Positions 20,868 through 32,641 are shown, counted from the first letter of the stretch. The stretch is 64,000 nt of DNA from Eurosta solidaginis (GCF_040869045.1 NC_090324.1:194926028-194990027); one strand, 5' to 3'. Program-made: numbers and translations. The notes: generated by a model from the sequence alone, not told the origin.

Positions 20868-21446
20868 TTAATGCAACAGTGTTGAACGAACTGTATGTAT
20901 TTGATTAGGATAACAACGTTTGGTGCAAATTTCATAAACGTGTATGCACAACGTGTTAATAGCATTTTCGAAAGCTTCAAGATAATTTTTAGCTCTGCGT
21001 TGCTGGATGTGCTCACGTTGGCTATTTAATCTCACTTTGCGCTGCTCAGGTGTTTCAGATGCTAACAGCTCCATTCGCCTTTCATTTGTCCTCGATAGCC
21101 TGGCCTCAGGTCGCTCAAGTGTTTGAGATGATAACACCTTCCTTCGCCTTTCATTTGTCCTCATTAGCCTGGCCTCGCGTCGCTCAGTTGTTTCGGATGA
21201 TAACAGCTTCCTTCGCCTTTTACGTTGCCTTGCTAACCTGGCCTCGCGCAGATCAAGTATTTCCGACGATAGCACCTTCCTTTGGCCTTGGCGTTGCCTT
21301 GCTAACCTGGCCTCACGCTGCTCAGGTGTTTCTGATGCACTATTTGCTTTAAATGTTTGTTTCACCTTTTCAACCCTTCTTTTTCTTTGGGTTGCAGTTT
21401 CTTTTTTATTTTTGAATGTTTTCGTTTTCTTATTATTCGGAACCAT
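20868..21446 (-). pseudogene. Arg-rich repeat N-terminus of the Helitron protein
   Basis: A 192-codon frame opens at the ATG at 21,446 with a very basic stretch. It then carries five imperfect repeats of about 24 residues (EQREARLARQR..RKVLSSET), as found at the start of many Helitron/OTU-type transposon proteins. It ends with a Cys-containing segment (CIHVYEICTKRCYPNQ). Long alpha-helix or coiled coil is likely. The frame is continuous, but the protein downstream is broken. Confidence 0.7.
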
Positions 21447-21476
21447 GTTGTCACCTTGAATATCACTTACAAAAAT

Positions 21477-21895
21477 GTGTCACTTCTCCCGGGAATTGAT
21501 TTTTTTTACTGAAATTTTACTAAAAAAATTTTAACTTATATGCTCCAAAGTATTCTGACGTCACTTCTACCTGGAAATGGATTTTTTTAATGAAATTTCA
21601 CTAACAAAATTTGAACTTATGTGCTCCAAAGTATTTTGACGTCTCCTCTAACGGGACATGAATTTTTATACTGAAACTTCACTAGCAAAATTTCAAATTA
21701 TGTGCTCCAAAGTATTTTGACGTCTCTTCTAACGGAACTACAATTTTTATACTGAAATTTCACTAGCAAAATTTGAAATCATGTTCTCCAAAGTATTTTG
21801 ACGTCACTTCTACAGGGAAATGAATTTTTGACAGAAATTTCACTAACAAAACACTAACTTATGTGCTCCAAATTACTTTGATGTCAGCTCTACCG
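21477..21895. repeat. Tandem repeat, about 80 bp x 5
   Basis: Units share CTCCAAAGTATTTTGACGT, CACTTCTACC and TTTCACTAGCAAAATTTG. They lie directly upstream of the Helitron ORF. The first bases of this array recur at 46,085-46,125 in the second Helitron copy, showing the array belongs to the element. Confidence 0.85.
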
Positions 21896-21984
21896 GACTG
21901 TATATAATATTTGTTCAAAGAGCCAAATCGGACGGACAAGTACGAGGTTTTTGAATATCTCAATTTTTGCGAGACCTAGCGTGA

Positions 21985-22430
21985 ATTTTTTTTTTAAGCG
22001 TTTTCTATGTCAAATATGATTTCCAAATATGAACCAAATCGGACCACAAATACGATTTTTGTGAATATCCCGATCCTTGCCCCACCTAGCGGTGATTTTT
22101 TTCATGGGTCGCTTTCTATTCATGTGTGTATTATGTGTTTCAAATATGAGCCAATTCGGACCACAAATACGATTTTTGTGAATATCTCGATCGCCGCTAG
22201 AATTTTTTTAAACCCCGCTTTCTATTCTCTTATATATTATGTGTTCCAAATATGAGCCAAATCGGACCACAAATACGATTTTTGTGAATATCTCGATCCT
22301 TTCGTCACTTAGCGGCGATTTTTTTCATAGGTCGCTTTCTATTCATGTATGTATTATGTGTTCCAAATATGAGCGAAATCGGACAACAAATACGAATTTT
22401 GTGAATATCTCGATCCTTTTTTCTTATTAT
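21985..22430. repeat. Tandem repeat, about 110-120 bp x 4
   Basis: Units contain GGTCGCTTTCTATTCATG, CCAAATATGAGCCAAATCGG and ACAAATACGATTTTTGTGAA. The reverse complement of the same unit forms the array at 45,370-46,085. It marks the 5' part of the Helitron-like element. Confidence 0.85.
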
Positions 22431-22560
22431 TGCATTGTCATCGGGATCTGAACTATATTCCAAGTTTCAAGCTTGTAGCTTATCGGGAAGTTACTTAAAT
22501 TTTAATTACAAAATTCGCGCTGGCCGTGCAGCCTGTCAAGTCAACCTAAATAAAACCGTT

Positions 22561-22815
22561 TAAAAACGAAGTGAATGAAGCAAAACGCGACCCAGAAGCA
22601 AGTGAATATTTTGACAGCAAAAATGAGTGTTGGAACACTTTGCGTCGCTATATAATACGAAAAAACGTAAGACAATCACCTACAGTCACCGATCGTCACT
22701 GAGAGTCACCGAAGTGAATTAATGCTCTTATATGATACGAATTTGGTTTCACTTGGGTGAAAGTGACTCTTCGCGTCGCGTGACGTTATACATAATAACA
22801 CCGTAAATATAGGTT
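22561..22815. other. Unassigned stretch with short inverted motifs
   Basis: No open frame. It contains several AGTCACCGA/GTCACC motifs and opposed copies of TTCACTT/AAGTGAA and GCGTCGC. This might be the body of a small non-autonomous element, but ends could not be defined. Confidence 0.25.
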
Positions 22816-22819
22816 ACAA

Positions 22820-23130
22820 ATAGTGCAAGATAGAGCCTATAAATAAGTAAAAGAGGCTAAAGAAAATCAAAAGATTAGTTATGATAAAAATATTCATTAT
22901 AAGTAAATAAATATAGGAGATTCAGTCTTAGTTAAAAATGAAGCATGTCAAAAGTTAGATAGTAGATATAAAGGGCAGTAGATACAAAGGTAGAAATTAT
23001 TGATAAAAATAATAATTTTATTCTAACCTCCTATAAGGTAGAAAGCATAAATAGAAATAATAATTACGCTTTAAGAAATGAAAATAAGAAAATCATACTA
23101 CCCAAAAAGGGACTTAAATTATTTAAATAA
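22820..23130 (+). pseudogene. Integrase C-terminal scrap of an unrelated gypsy element
   Basis: With a few stops, the + strand reads ENQKISYDKNIHYK, then GDSVLVKNEACQKLDSRYKG, KVEIIDKNNNFILTSYKVES and a basic end KKIILPKKGLKLFK. The order GD-VLVKN, K-L/RYKGP, V-I...N is that of the SH3-like integrase C-terminus of Ty3/gypsy elements. Nothing else of this element remains. Confidence 0.6.
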
Positions 23131-23190
23131 ATACATTTTATTTCGACTTAAATTTTCACTTTACTCACTCATAAAATTTCTACTAAACAT

Positions 23191-24418
23191 GTCTGTTCTA
23201 CGCCGATGGGGGTTGGGAAAAATCCCACCGGGACTACGCTTAAACTAAAATTTCAACCTATTCTTAAAGAAAGCGGAGGTGGAAAACCACCACTTAAAAA
23301 TACCCTGTTCTTCCTGAAGGTTGCGGAGGTGGAAAAACCACCACAATCCCTCTTACGATGGGGTTGGAAAAACCCACAAAGTTACTAAAATAAAGAACTC
23401 GTGAGATGGAAAAATCCCAGGAGTGCTATTCACCGCTAAGCAAGGCGTTAGCAGGCTACTATACCTAGCTGGCTACTACTCAAATTCGCAAAATTTTTCG
23501 CCCTTTTATACTTGTCCACGCGCAGGTGGACAGTTATCCTGCAACAATAAATCTTGCTTATTATATGTATTTACATAAGGTGTCCTATGTTTAACGGTAT
23601 TATTCTACCCATATATTCAATTATTTACTTGCATATAAGTATTTATTTCTAAATAACATATGTAGTAATTCCCCCTGGACTGCTCCCTAGCATGCGAGTT
23701 CATTGTTACGCATCTCCAGTTAGTTAGCATAGTTACTTTCAATTTCCCTCTGCTGCCTGCTTAACTTGTTGTTGTCAACGAGTTGGTTGCCCTTCGTAAG
23801 TAACTTGCAAGTGTAATGTTTATGGTTGCCTAGTACCCATGTTGTGTTGTTGGTATGCTGAGGTAACGTCTTTCTAGTACATTGCATTTTTTTGTTTCCT
23901 CTTTGCGCGATATCCGCCTTGACGGTTCGCTTCAATGCCTGCTGTGCTTGGTCGCAATTTCTTGGTATACGTATGTTTGTACGTTTTTAGTGTTCCTGCA
24001 ATGGGAGCTTATGTGTGTTGCATATTGCGTTGCTGTATTCCCATCGTTGTTAAGAATTCCAGCCAGCTATGGGATATCTGTGAAAATTATAATGTTCGAC
24101 CAAAATATTTACCGTATGCGGGCAGAGACAATTATTTAAACGAAGTAATTAGATGTTGTCATGAATGTTTATGTATATTGGGGTGATTCAAAAAATGATT
24201 ATTTTATATGTGTAAAATCAATTTATATAATTCAGTTTTATATGTTTTACATGCTATATGTACTGATATAAATCCATTGTAATATACATTAGGATGTTTC
24301 TAAAAATGATGTATAATTTGTAATTCAAATATGATTTAAACGTGCTCAAATGAGTTCTGACAATTATTTATAGGTTCCAATGTGTGGGCCCCAAAGCCGG
24401 TGGATTTGGGTCCTCACA
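23191..24418 (-). repeat. 3' LTR of gypsy-C, truncated
   Basis: It matches 29,247-30,479 closely (GTTCTACGCCGATGGG onward) and ends ...GGGTCCTCACA at 24,418. It lacks the first 190 bases present in the 5' LTR. Repeated GGAGGTGGAAAACCACCAC modules lie near 23,270-23,360. Confidence 0.88.
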
Positions 24419-24948
24419 CTCTCCCCTCACCTGCTGCAATGTGACTTACTGTCACCATTGTAAAATTCAATTTCTCGTAGTGGTCAATACTTGCGTTCTT
24501 TATGGGGTAATCTCTCGCGATCTGCGGTTTGTTCTAAAATGAAATTTAAAGCAGAATTCATTCATCAGGTTATAGCATTGGCTGGCTATGTGGTTGGCGT
24601 AGTTCTTCGCCATTTGGATCCCGTTGTCCAGGGTTGGGGCTTGCGCTTGTGCTGTGTGTCACCCACTCCGGTCTCTATCTACCACCTGTTGATTGTTGCT
24701 TATGTCTGCGCGTTCAATTTTGGAACCATTTGCACCTGAATTGGCGAGTGATAGTGAACCACATATCGCTACCGTGCTGTAATCCATCTGATCTCCTTCC
24801 GTGACCTGGATTGCTTTCCATGTTGATGCGCGTGGCGTTGCTCTTACTACGGCCAGTTGCTCTGTGTGTTTCTCGGTGGATATATCGGTGAAATGTTGGT
24901 TCGGGGTTCTACTAGACGATGCTGATGATGGTGCGTGTTGTGTTGTTG
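24419..24948 (-). other. Polypurine tract and C-terminal tail region of gypsy-C
   Basis: The reverse of GTGAGGGGAGAG borders the LTR at 24,419-24,430. The rest corresponds to the Gln/Asn-rich tail region of gypsy-A pol but is not open in a consistent frame. Confidence 0.6.
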
Positions 24949-26175
24949 CTATCGTCGCAGGCCTCTCGTTTGTTCCCCGTTGGGAACTTCGGTGAAGCCC
25001 CCATTCGGGGCTTGGCGGGACGATTTTGACTTACCGCGTTTGCGGGGTGAACGTATTCTTCTTTCTGTTTCCGGACTTGCTTCTTCTTCGACTGTCGCCT
25101 GATGGTATGCTTTTAGCTGGCTTATATGTGCCGTTCTCCTTTTGCCGTTATGCACCTTGTCTAGCTCGATGATCACCTGGGATATGAAGTTCGTTACACC
25201 ATGAGGTCCACTGTATCTGGGTGCTAACTTTGCTGCGAAATTGTCCACTGCCTTGGACAGCTGATGCTCTTTTACAAGTACCAAGTCGCCCACCGCCGGT
25301 TGCCACTGTCTCCTACGTAAATTATAATGCCTTGCCTGCTCCGATGATGCTTGCTGTTGTCTTCGACGTGCCATCTGATATAACTTTTCATTTTCTCCAT
25401 CTTTTCACTGAGAGCCAACTTCTGCCGCCTGTGCCAAATGTTTGCTCATCGTAGAGGGCGTTGGGGACTCTCGGTTCCCTACCATGTACCACGAATGCTG
25501 GACTGTAGCCTATTGACCCGCATACGCTAGTATTCAGTGCTAGTGGCATCTATGGCAACAACTCATCCCATGTCTTATGCTCCTTCCCAGTGAATTGTCC
25601 TATCATCCTCCTGATGTTACGATTCGCTCTCTCCATCGGGTTCTCCTGCGGTATGTACGGTGCCGTTAGCTGGTTCTTTATGCCAGCCTCTTGCAGAAAT
25701 TTCTTAAAATGCCTGCTCGTGAACTGTGCTCCATTGTCTGTCATTACAACTTTTGGTTCGCCAAATCGTGCAAAAATCCTCTCTCTCATTCCCCTGATCA
25801 GATCTTCCGTCGTTGCCTTCCGTATTGCTATGACCTGTACCCATTTCGAGAATCGATCCACGAAAACTAATGCCATTTTATTACCATGCTTCGAACGCGG
25901 GAGTGTTCTAACGAAATCTGCACAAACGGTAGCAAAATTTCATCTGAAATCTGCATGAGCATCTTACTTGCAGATTGTTGCTATCTGGGTTTGTAGACTT
26001 GGCATGCTTGGCACTGTTGCACGTACTTCCGTACGTTCCTGAACATCCCAGGCCAGTAATACGGCATCATTGCACGCGCGATGGATTTCCGTATCCCCGT
26101 GTGCCCTGCGCTTGGTGTGTCGTGAATCTCGTTAAGCACTCTTCGCCTCTCCGATTTCGGCACGCATAATTCCAT
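24949..26175 (-). pseudogene. Integrase of gypsy-C (broken)
   Basis: Three frames together give an integrase: the H2C2 finger (GHTGIRKSIARAMMPYYWPG, 26,175-25,981), the core (FSKWVQVIAIRK, MTDNGAQFTSRHF, PQENPMERANRNIRRM, 25,876-25,550) and the C-terminal SH3-like part (GDLVLVKEHQLSKAVDNFAA, 25,374-24,949). Gaps between them contain stops and frameshifts. Protein similarity to gypsy-A is high, so the families are close relatives. Confidence 0.88.
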
Positions 26176-26752
26176 TGTACCGCATCCTCACCATCCATTT
26201 TACTTCCAATTCATCTGTATAGTCTTCCTTCCTCTATGACGTATTCGGGAAACTTCTCTGGTTTCCTCGTTACTTCAGCCATCGTTGACGTGTACCACTT
26301 GCAACTCAAACTGTCTTCATGTGTCGTAAGGCTACCCAGCTGCTCCTCCGGTGGCTGCCTTGACAGTGCATCTGCGACCACGTTCATCTTACCCTTCCTA
26401 TACTGTACGTCGAACGAATACTGCTATAACTCGAGCGCTCATCTGGCGATCCGGCCTGACGGACTTTAGATCACGTTCAACCATTTCAAAACCAGGTGAT
26501 CGGTGATCACCGTGAAATTGCACCCTTGTAAATACGGTATCGGTTTCCTTATTGCCCACACGATTGCAAAACATTCCTTCTCTTGGTGAGTAGTTCATCT
26601 CGGCTTTATTCAACCGTCGGCTAGCATACGCTATCACTCGTTCCTCGTCATCCAACCCATGTGTGAGAACTGCTCCGAGACCATAAACGCTCGCGTCCGT
26701 CTGTAATCGAAATCTTTTAGTAAAATCTGGGCAAGCTAAGGTACGCAAACGC
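26176..26752 (-). pseudogene. RNase H of gypsy-C (broken)
   Basis: The minus strand reads [51 protein letters not shown], which is RNase H, followed by degraded sequence. Its left partner in RT is missing: the frame jumps at about 26,752 from the RT motif ALDRVIGPE straight to RNase H. Confidence 0.85.
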
Positions 26753-27818
26753 ACTCTGGGCCAATAACACGGTCGAGTGCTCGCTGAAACGTAGCCGGAG
26801 CGGAATGTAGACCGAACGGCATCACTTTCCATTGATACAACCCTCGGCCGGGCACGGTGAATGCTGTATACTTGTTGCTATCTTCTTCCATCGGGATTTA
26901 CCAATAACCATTTTTGAGGTCCAGACTGCTGATAAAACGCGCGCTACGTAGTTTATCCAAGATATGTTGTATTCTTGGGAGTGGGTACGCATCTGGCACT
27001 GAGCGGGCATTGAGCTGCCGATAGTCAACGCATAGTCTCCATTTGCCGTTCTTCTTCCGGGATAGAACTATTGGTACACTGTGTGGGCTGTGAGATGGTT
27101 CGATGCAACCTTTCTCTATCAGCTCGCCTACCTCTTTGGATATGATCTCCTGCATCTTTGGGTTCTTAGGGAAATACCGCTGTTTGATTGGACGGTCATC
27201 TTGCATTACTATCTTATGCGTGGCAACGTTGGATACTCCTGTCATCTCTTCGAAAATCTGTAATTCACGCTTTAGAAAGGTACTCAGCGCCACGTCACTC
27301 CTTACGTCTTTCTCGATATTTGCGCTACCTTCGCGCTCCATCATGGTTGTACACGTTGCCAACTCCTGCTCTCTCTCTTCTGTTCGTAGCGTTATTGTTT
27401 CGTCGCCACAACTCAGCTCAAGTTTAGCCTTTGCAAGATAGTCTGTCCCGAACACCATGCTGTCGACTAACCCCGGCAGAACTAACAACTCACTCTGATG
27501 CACTTGATCCCCCAGTTTTACCTCTGCGTTCACTGCATCCGCTATCCATGCTGCGCTGCCATCGCCCATCACTACTCGTGTCTGTATCTTCTTGAACCTC
27601 CGTGCGTCTATTTTCGCCGCTATCTTCTCGCTGATGAAACTTCGTGTCACCCCCGTATCTACTGACGCCATGACTTCTTCTCCATCCAGGGTTACTGCAG
27701 CCAAGATTCGCCCTTGGGTCTGCCTAAATGTGCTTACTGAGTACAAGGTTGTGTTTGTTGAGACGCTACCCCTCGATACCAGTGGGGTCTCTGCCCGTTT
27801 CCCTGCTGTCCACGACAT
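26753..27818 (-). pseudogene. Protease and partial RT of gypsy-C
   Basis: The frame from 27,818 reads a protease with an intact SVDTGVTRSFIS and RT up to ISSLDLKNGYW. There a TAA replaces the CAA codon, as also happened independently in gypsy-A copy 1 at 2193. The reading resumes (FGLHSAPATFQRALDRVIGPE) and then a deletion removes the YLDD catalytic region. RT cannot function. Confidence 0.88.
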
Positions 27819-28903
27819 CAGTCACGCGTTAGTATATCTACTCGGTCACACTGCCAGCAGAAATCTCTTCGTTCGTTGCGTGTCCGCTTTCCCCGCATCA
27901 CCTGCATACGTTCTGTGGATCGATGGGCCTTTGGTGTGGTATCGTCGCATGCTCTGGCGTGCTCGCTTGTCGTTGCGCCTCCGGTCTCCGATCTCCTTTT
28001 CTCTCATCTTCGTGCATATAGTGATAATGCTCGGCTGGCCGTCGCGGCACAAAATGTTTCGCCGCTGGCCTCAGCGGTTATTTCTCCGGTACGATGTTCT
28101 CGTAGTCCTCGGCCATGCTTACCAGTTCCTCTAGGCTGGTGAGCTCGCTCCGTTTGATGCAAAGCTGGTACTCTCGTCGACAATTTCTATAAATCCGGTT
28201 CATCTTTTGCTCGACGTTGTAGTCAGCGTGACGCATGAGTGCCTGTAACGATAAAACGTAATCTTTAAACTGCTCACCTGCTCGTTGCATACGCTGCCGG
28301 ATCTCATCATCTAGCTGCTCGAAATATCTCGAGCTCAGGAAAAATGTTAGAAAGTCCTCCTTGAAGGCTTCCCACTCTTGCCACTGCCTGTTGTTGTTCC
28401 GGTACCGCAACAAGGCCTTGTCCTTCAGCAAGTCAGGTAACGCTCGTGGGATGGAATCGCGACCAACTTCGTAACTGTCGGCCAGCTCCTCCACCCGCTC
28501 AATGAAACTAAGTGGCTCCTTACCGCCGTCGTACTTCAAACCCCACTTACGTACTCGGTCCATTACGTTGGCGTGCGACACCGGCTGATGCATGGCATAT
28601 ATCGGCGTTTGCACTTCTTCTTGGATCCGCCGTCTGATTTATCACTTTTGGTGCGGCGCCGCTGCCGCCAGGCCCTACTAACTCGTTGTTGTTTGGTGTT
28701 TGTGGCCTGACCGGCCGGGTATGCTGAAGAGCTAGCTCTTCAAAACGTGTCTCAAACGCTGAGTCGTTGCCCTGTGCCTGGATAAATTTCGCCAAGCTTT
28801 TCCGTAGCTCTTCTACCGTCCCTGTGGTCTCCACTTCAAACTCCGTGGTTTATTTCACCAGCTCGTCGCGGTTGAGGTAATATACCCAGGTTACCTTTCC
28901 CAT
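27819..28903 (-). pseudogene. gag: Gag of gypsy-C (broken)
   Basis: The start is the ATG at 28,901-28,903 (MGKVTWVYYLNRDELV), matching gypsy-A gag. A TAA follows after about 17 codons. The open parts at 28,834-28,547 and 28,614-28,078 overlap in different frames and carry the capsid-like region (KWGLKYDGGKEPLSFIERVEEL). The second zinc knuckle region near 27,850 reads CWQCDRVDILTRD, with Ile at the His position. Confidence 0.85.
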
Positions 28904-29039
28904 CGTGCGCGTCTACTCTGAATTCCCCTGTGTGTTCTTCCTGTGATTTTACCACCTGTTATCCTCTTGTTGATTGTACTCCTCTCGTGATTATCCTCGT
29001 ATTTTTACTTGTTTACCATATGACTCTATATTCAGTGCG

Positions 29040-29054
29040 CCTGCTCGGGCGCCA
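29040..29054 (-). other. Primer-binding site of gypsy-C
   Basis: CCTGCTCGGGCGCCA is the complement of the PBS used by gypsy-A, two bases from the LTR edge at 29,057. Retention of the same primer site supports a close relationship despite diverged LTRs. Confidence 0.82.
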
Positions 29055-29056
29055 TT

Positions 29057-30479
29057 TGTGACGGACTTTTCCTTACGCCGGGATATGCTCAGTTCGTCCA
29101 GGATCCCTGTGGGAATAGAGAAGAATCCCTATCGTCTCCTTTTAAAGATAAAGACCCTGTTTGTTGTTAAAACGTTATAAACTCTTTATTCAAATCAATT
29201 GCAAAACTACCCTTAAAGTTACGGCGACGGAGGTGGGAAACCACCGTCGGTTCTACGCCGATGGGTTTGGGAAAACCCCCACCGGGACTACGCTTAAACC
29301 AAAAATTTCAACTTATTCGTAAAGAAAGCGGAGGCTGAAAACCACCACCTCCTCCCAGTCGGTGGAAATGGTAAAACCCCCACCGAGTATAAAGCTTAAA
29401 GATACCCTGTTCTTCCTGAAGGTTGCGGAGGTGGAAATACCACCAAAATCCCTCTATCGATGGGGGTTGAATAAACCCCCAAAGTTACTAAAATAAAGAA
29501 CTCGTTAGATGGAAAAATGCCAAGAGTTCTATTCACCGCTAAACAAGGCGTTAGCAGGCTATTATACCTAGCTGGCTACTACTCAAATTCGCGCAGGTGG
29601 ACAGTTAACCTGCAACAATAAATCTTGCTTATTATATGTATTTACATAAGTTATCCTACGTTTAACGGTATTATTCTACCCATATATTCAATTATTTACT
29701 TGCATATAAGTATTTTTTTCTAAATAACATATGTAGTAATTCTCCCTGGACTGCTCCCTAACATGCGAGTTGATTGGTACGCATCGCCAGTTAGTTAGCA
29801 TAGTTACTTTCCATTTCCCTCTGCTGTCTGCTTATTGTGCCTTGTTGTTGTCAACGAGTTGGTTGCCCTTCGTAAGTAACTTGCAAGTGTAATGTTTATG
29901 GCTGCCTAGTAGCCATGCTCTGTTGTTGGTATGCTGAGGTGACGTCTTTCTAGTAAATTGCATTTTTTTGTTTCCTCTTTGTGCGATGTCCGCCTTGACA
30001 GTTCGCTTCAATGCCTGCTTTGCTTGGTCGCAATTTCTTGGTATACGTATGTTTGTACGTTTTTAGTGCTCCTGAAATGGGAGCTTATGTATGTTGCGTA
30101 TTGCGTTGCTGTATTCCCATCGTTGTTTAGAATTCCAGCCAGCTATGGGATATCTGTGAAAATTATAATGTTCGACCAAAATATTTACCGTATGCGGGCA
30201 GAGGCAATTATTTAAACGAAGTAATTAGATGTTGTCATGAATGTTTATATGTATATTGGGGTGATTCAAAAAATGATTATTTTATATGTGTAAATCCAAT
30301 TTATATAATTCAGTTTTATATGTTTTACATGCTATATGTACTGATATAAATCCATTGTAATATAAATTAGGGTGTTTCCAAAAATGATGTATAATTTGTA
30401 ATTCAAATATGATTTATACGACAAATATTTATAGGTTCGAATGTGTGGGCCCCAGAGCCGGTGGATTAGGGTCCTCACA
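29057..30479 (-). repeat. Complete 5' LTR of gypsy-C (1.42 kb)
   Basis: It runs from TGTGACGGACTTTT to GGGTCCTCACA. On the element strand it starts TGTGAGGACCCAAATCC. It contains several GGTGGGAAACCACC/GGTGG-type modules near 29,230-29,440, and the outer end forms a hairpin like that of gypsy-A. Confidence 0.9.
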
Positions 30480-31302
30480 AATTCCTTTTTTTCTTCAAAA
30501 CTTGTACTTGCACGGTTAGACGGTTAAGTCAGATTTCGAAAGAGAACTTAAAACAAGGCAGCGTGATTTTTTTAAAGTAACTAAGCGAATTTTATAAAAA
30601 CGACCATTGTCGATTAATGCCAATAAATTAAATGATTATAAGCTTTTACTCATTATATCATATAATAATATAATGTTGTATGGGCAAATCCCAAAAACTT
30701 TTACTTTTTTGGATACACGGGTTTTACCCACGGGCAAAAAACATAAGGCCAAAAAAAAGTAAAAGGACGTTAAGTTTGACCTTTTTGACTATCCGATCTG
30801 ATGATTTTAAAAATCAAGAAAGTTGATAGTAAGTTTTTGCAGAACTTCGAAACGTAAAAAACGTTGATTTTTACACTTTTTCAAGCGATACCCTTGATTT
30901 TTTTTTTTTTTAAATTTTTTCGATAAAATTTTGAGGCATCGCTGAAACGCTATGGAATTTAAATTGAATGTTGTTTTTGAGACGGAGATTCAAAAAGTAT
31001 GAGCAAAATTAATGTGCCCCTCCAATACCCAAAAGTATCATCAATCAAAATAGCGATACCTTTTTTTGTCATTTTCAATATGGACAGTTTTTTGCTTATA
31101 GATTTTTGAGGCAACTGAGTATTGAAATTTGGATTATTCACGATAATAGCCTATCAGGGACTAAAAATACCTGGGGCTTCAAATTCGATGTGCCGCTTTC
31201 AGTTTTGAAGGTAGAGGCAGAAAAGTGGAAGCACTTGGCTGTGTAAATTTTTTTTCAGGAGCATGTTTTTTTGTGGGTACAACTACAATTTTACTTTTAT
31301 CA
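30480..31302. other. Unassigned AT-rich DNA
   Basis: No gene found. There are long A and T runs (for example 30,900-30,912) and no match to other parts of the window. It may be host intergenic DNA or an unrecognised element. Confidence 0.4.
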
Positions 31303-31706
31303 CTTCATACCCGTTTGTTAATTTTTTCTCTACACCACCGTGGTATACCATCAATTGCCTCATCTTGGAATATTCACGCAAGGAAAGCTATTGATGTTTG
31401 TACATGGGGCAAATATACGAAATTTCCGACAAAAATTGGCAATCGTCAAACAGTGTAGAAACATTTTTTTTTTTAACAAGATTTTGTTTAAAAGTAAAAG
31501 AAAACAAACACAAATTTCGTACAAAAATTAAAAAAAAATAAAATTTGTCTACACTTTTTGACGATTGCCAATTTTTGGCGAAAATTTCGTATATTTGTCC
31601 CATGTAGAAACATCAATAACTTTCCTTGCGTGAATATTCCAAGATGAGGCAATTGAGGGTATACTACTGTGGTGAAGAGAAAAAATTAACAAGCAGGTAT
31701 GAAATA
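31303..31706. repeat. Long inverted repeat (hairpin), arms about 160 bp
   Basis: The left arm (31,303-31,461) is the inverted copy of the right arm (31,546-31,706). For example, CAAGGAAAG..ATTGATGTTT pairs with AAACATCAATAACTTTCCTTG, and AAAATTGGCAATCGTCAAA is matched. Identity is high but not perfect. The spacer is about 85 bases of A/T-rich sequence. Confidence 0.88.
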
Positions 31707-32080
31707 TTTGACGGTTACCCGATAACTCTAAAACCGGTGAACAAACTCACTTGGTCTCTCTTCGCTACAGTCTTATACAAAATAAATAGATTTTTAAGTT
31801 TTTTCGAAAACGTTATAAAATTCACTGTTTATTTATTATTAATGAAAATGCAAACGTTAACACAATATTAATTTCGAAACCGATATTAATTTTGATATTT
31901 AAAATGTGCAAAATTTATACAATATAAATGTAGAATGGAGCGCGTCCGCGATTACCGGCTATTGGTACTTGACTGATCTTGTCGGGGACGACGGTAGTTG
32001 AAGCGTGTGCGATGGTAGTGAAAGCGCCTTTCCACTCGCCGCGCATGGCTGCGCAAGGGAGTTTCGCCGCCGTCTAAATA
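31707..32080. other. Flank of the BEL remnant, no gene seen
   Basis: AT-rich to about 31,930, then a GC-richer stretch continuous with the BEL downstream ORF. The LTR of that BEL copy may begin here, but no second copy is available to fix its edge. Confidence 0.35.
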
Positions 32081-32641
32081 TCATTGGAGGCGGCTTAAAC
32101 ATCCTGCCCGCCCTGCAGGGAGGTGCTGGTAAGCACCTTCTGCAGTTCCTGCAGGGCGCGGAAGGTCGTATCTAAGGCGCGAGTGGTGTTGCGCCGTTTG
32201 CGTTGCGCCTTTTGTAGGCCTCTTGGAGTGCGCGCGATCGTGCGCTTGGCCGCTCCTTCGGTTTGGGGTTGCCGCTGGTTTGTTTGCCGGGTGCGCCTTT
32301 TTTGCCCTACAGGCTTCCTCTCTCTTTTCTTCTCCGCTGGTTTCGGCTTTCGTGTTACTTCCCCTTTTTTGAAAGTTGGGGCTTTGTGCTGCCCTCGTCG
32401 TCCTCTCGGTCCTTTGTGCAGGAGGGTGTGTGCGCCAGACCGCAAATTGTGCACGACCCTCGGGAGTCGCATTCACCCGTTGTATGCGTGTGCCCCGGCC
32501 ACTGTTGCACGCTGCGGTGGTCGCATCGCCTTGAAAGCCCGGCAGGTCCGCAGCGCGTGGTAGCGGTGGCAGAGCCGACACTGGGGGGCAGTTATCGGTC
32601 TCTGCCGTGGGAGCCAGTGGGCATGCTGGTCGAGATGCCAT
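32081..32641 (-). CDS. Unidentified basic ORF downstream of BEL pol
   Basis: An open frame of 186 codons starts at the ATG at 32,639-32,641 (MASRPACPLAP); it is open upstream to 32,797. Composition is Pro/Ala/Arg-rich (ETDNCPPVSALPPLPRAADL, then many Arg/Lys/Thr), and the region is much GC-richer than its flanks. A second frame of the same strand is open at 32,472-32,095 and gives a Lys/Arg-rich reading with the ending ALDTTFRALQELQKVLTSTS. A frameshift from one to the other is therefore possible. It lies directly after the BEL integrase C-terminus. I do not recognise a domain. It could be an accessory ORF of the BEL element or translated LTR/UTR. Confidence 0.4.
   Translation of the reverse strand: MASRPACPLAPTAETDNCPPVSALPPLPRAADLPGFQGDATTAACNSGRGTRIQRVNATPEGRAQFAVWRTHPPAQRTERTTRAAQSPNFQKRGSNTKAETSGEEKREEACRAKKAHPANKPAATPNRRSGQAHDRAHSKRPTKGATQTAQHHSRLRYDLPRPAGTAEGAYQHLPAGRAGCLSRLQ

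Larger units (their letters stand above)
18490..22560 (-). mobile_element. Rep-less Helitron/Helentron-like element, antisense
   Basis: Read on the minus strand, the order is: a short 5' region, about four ~117-bp repeats, five ~80-bp repeats, an N-terminal Arg-rich repeat protein, a DUF6570-like region, a pre-helicase region and PIF1-type helicase motifs. The HUH Rep nuclease expected between these is missing, as is helicase domain 2. AATAAAACCGTTTA occurs at both edges in direct orientation (about 18,470 and 22,548). Exact ends are uncertain. A second, more deleted copy lies at 45,364-46,327. Confidence 0.75.

Noticed and set aside
21050..21352. Sense 100-codon frame with repeats
   Set aside because: It is the opposite strand of the Arg-rich Helitron N-terminal repeats, and its periodicity is only inherited from them.
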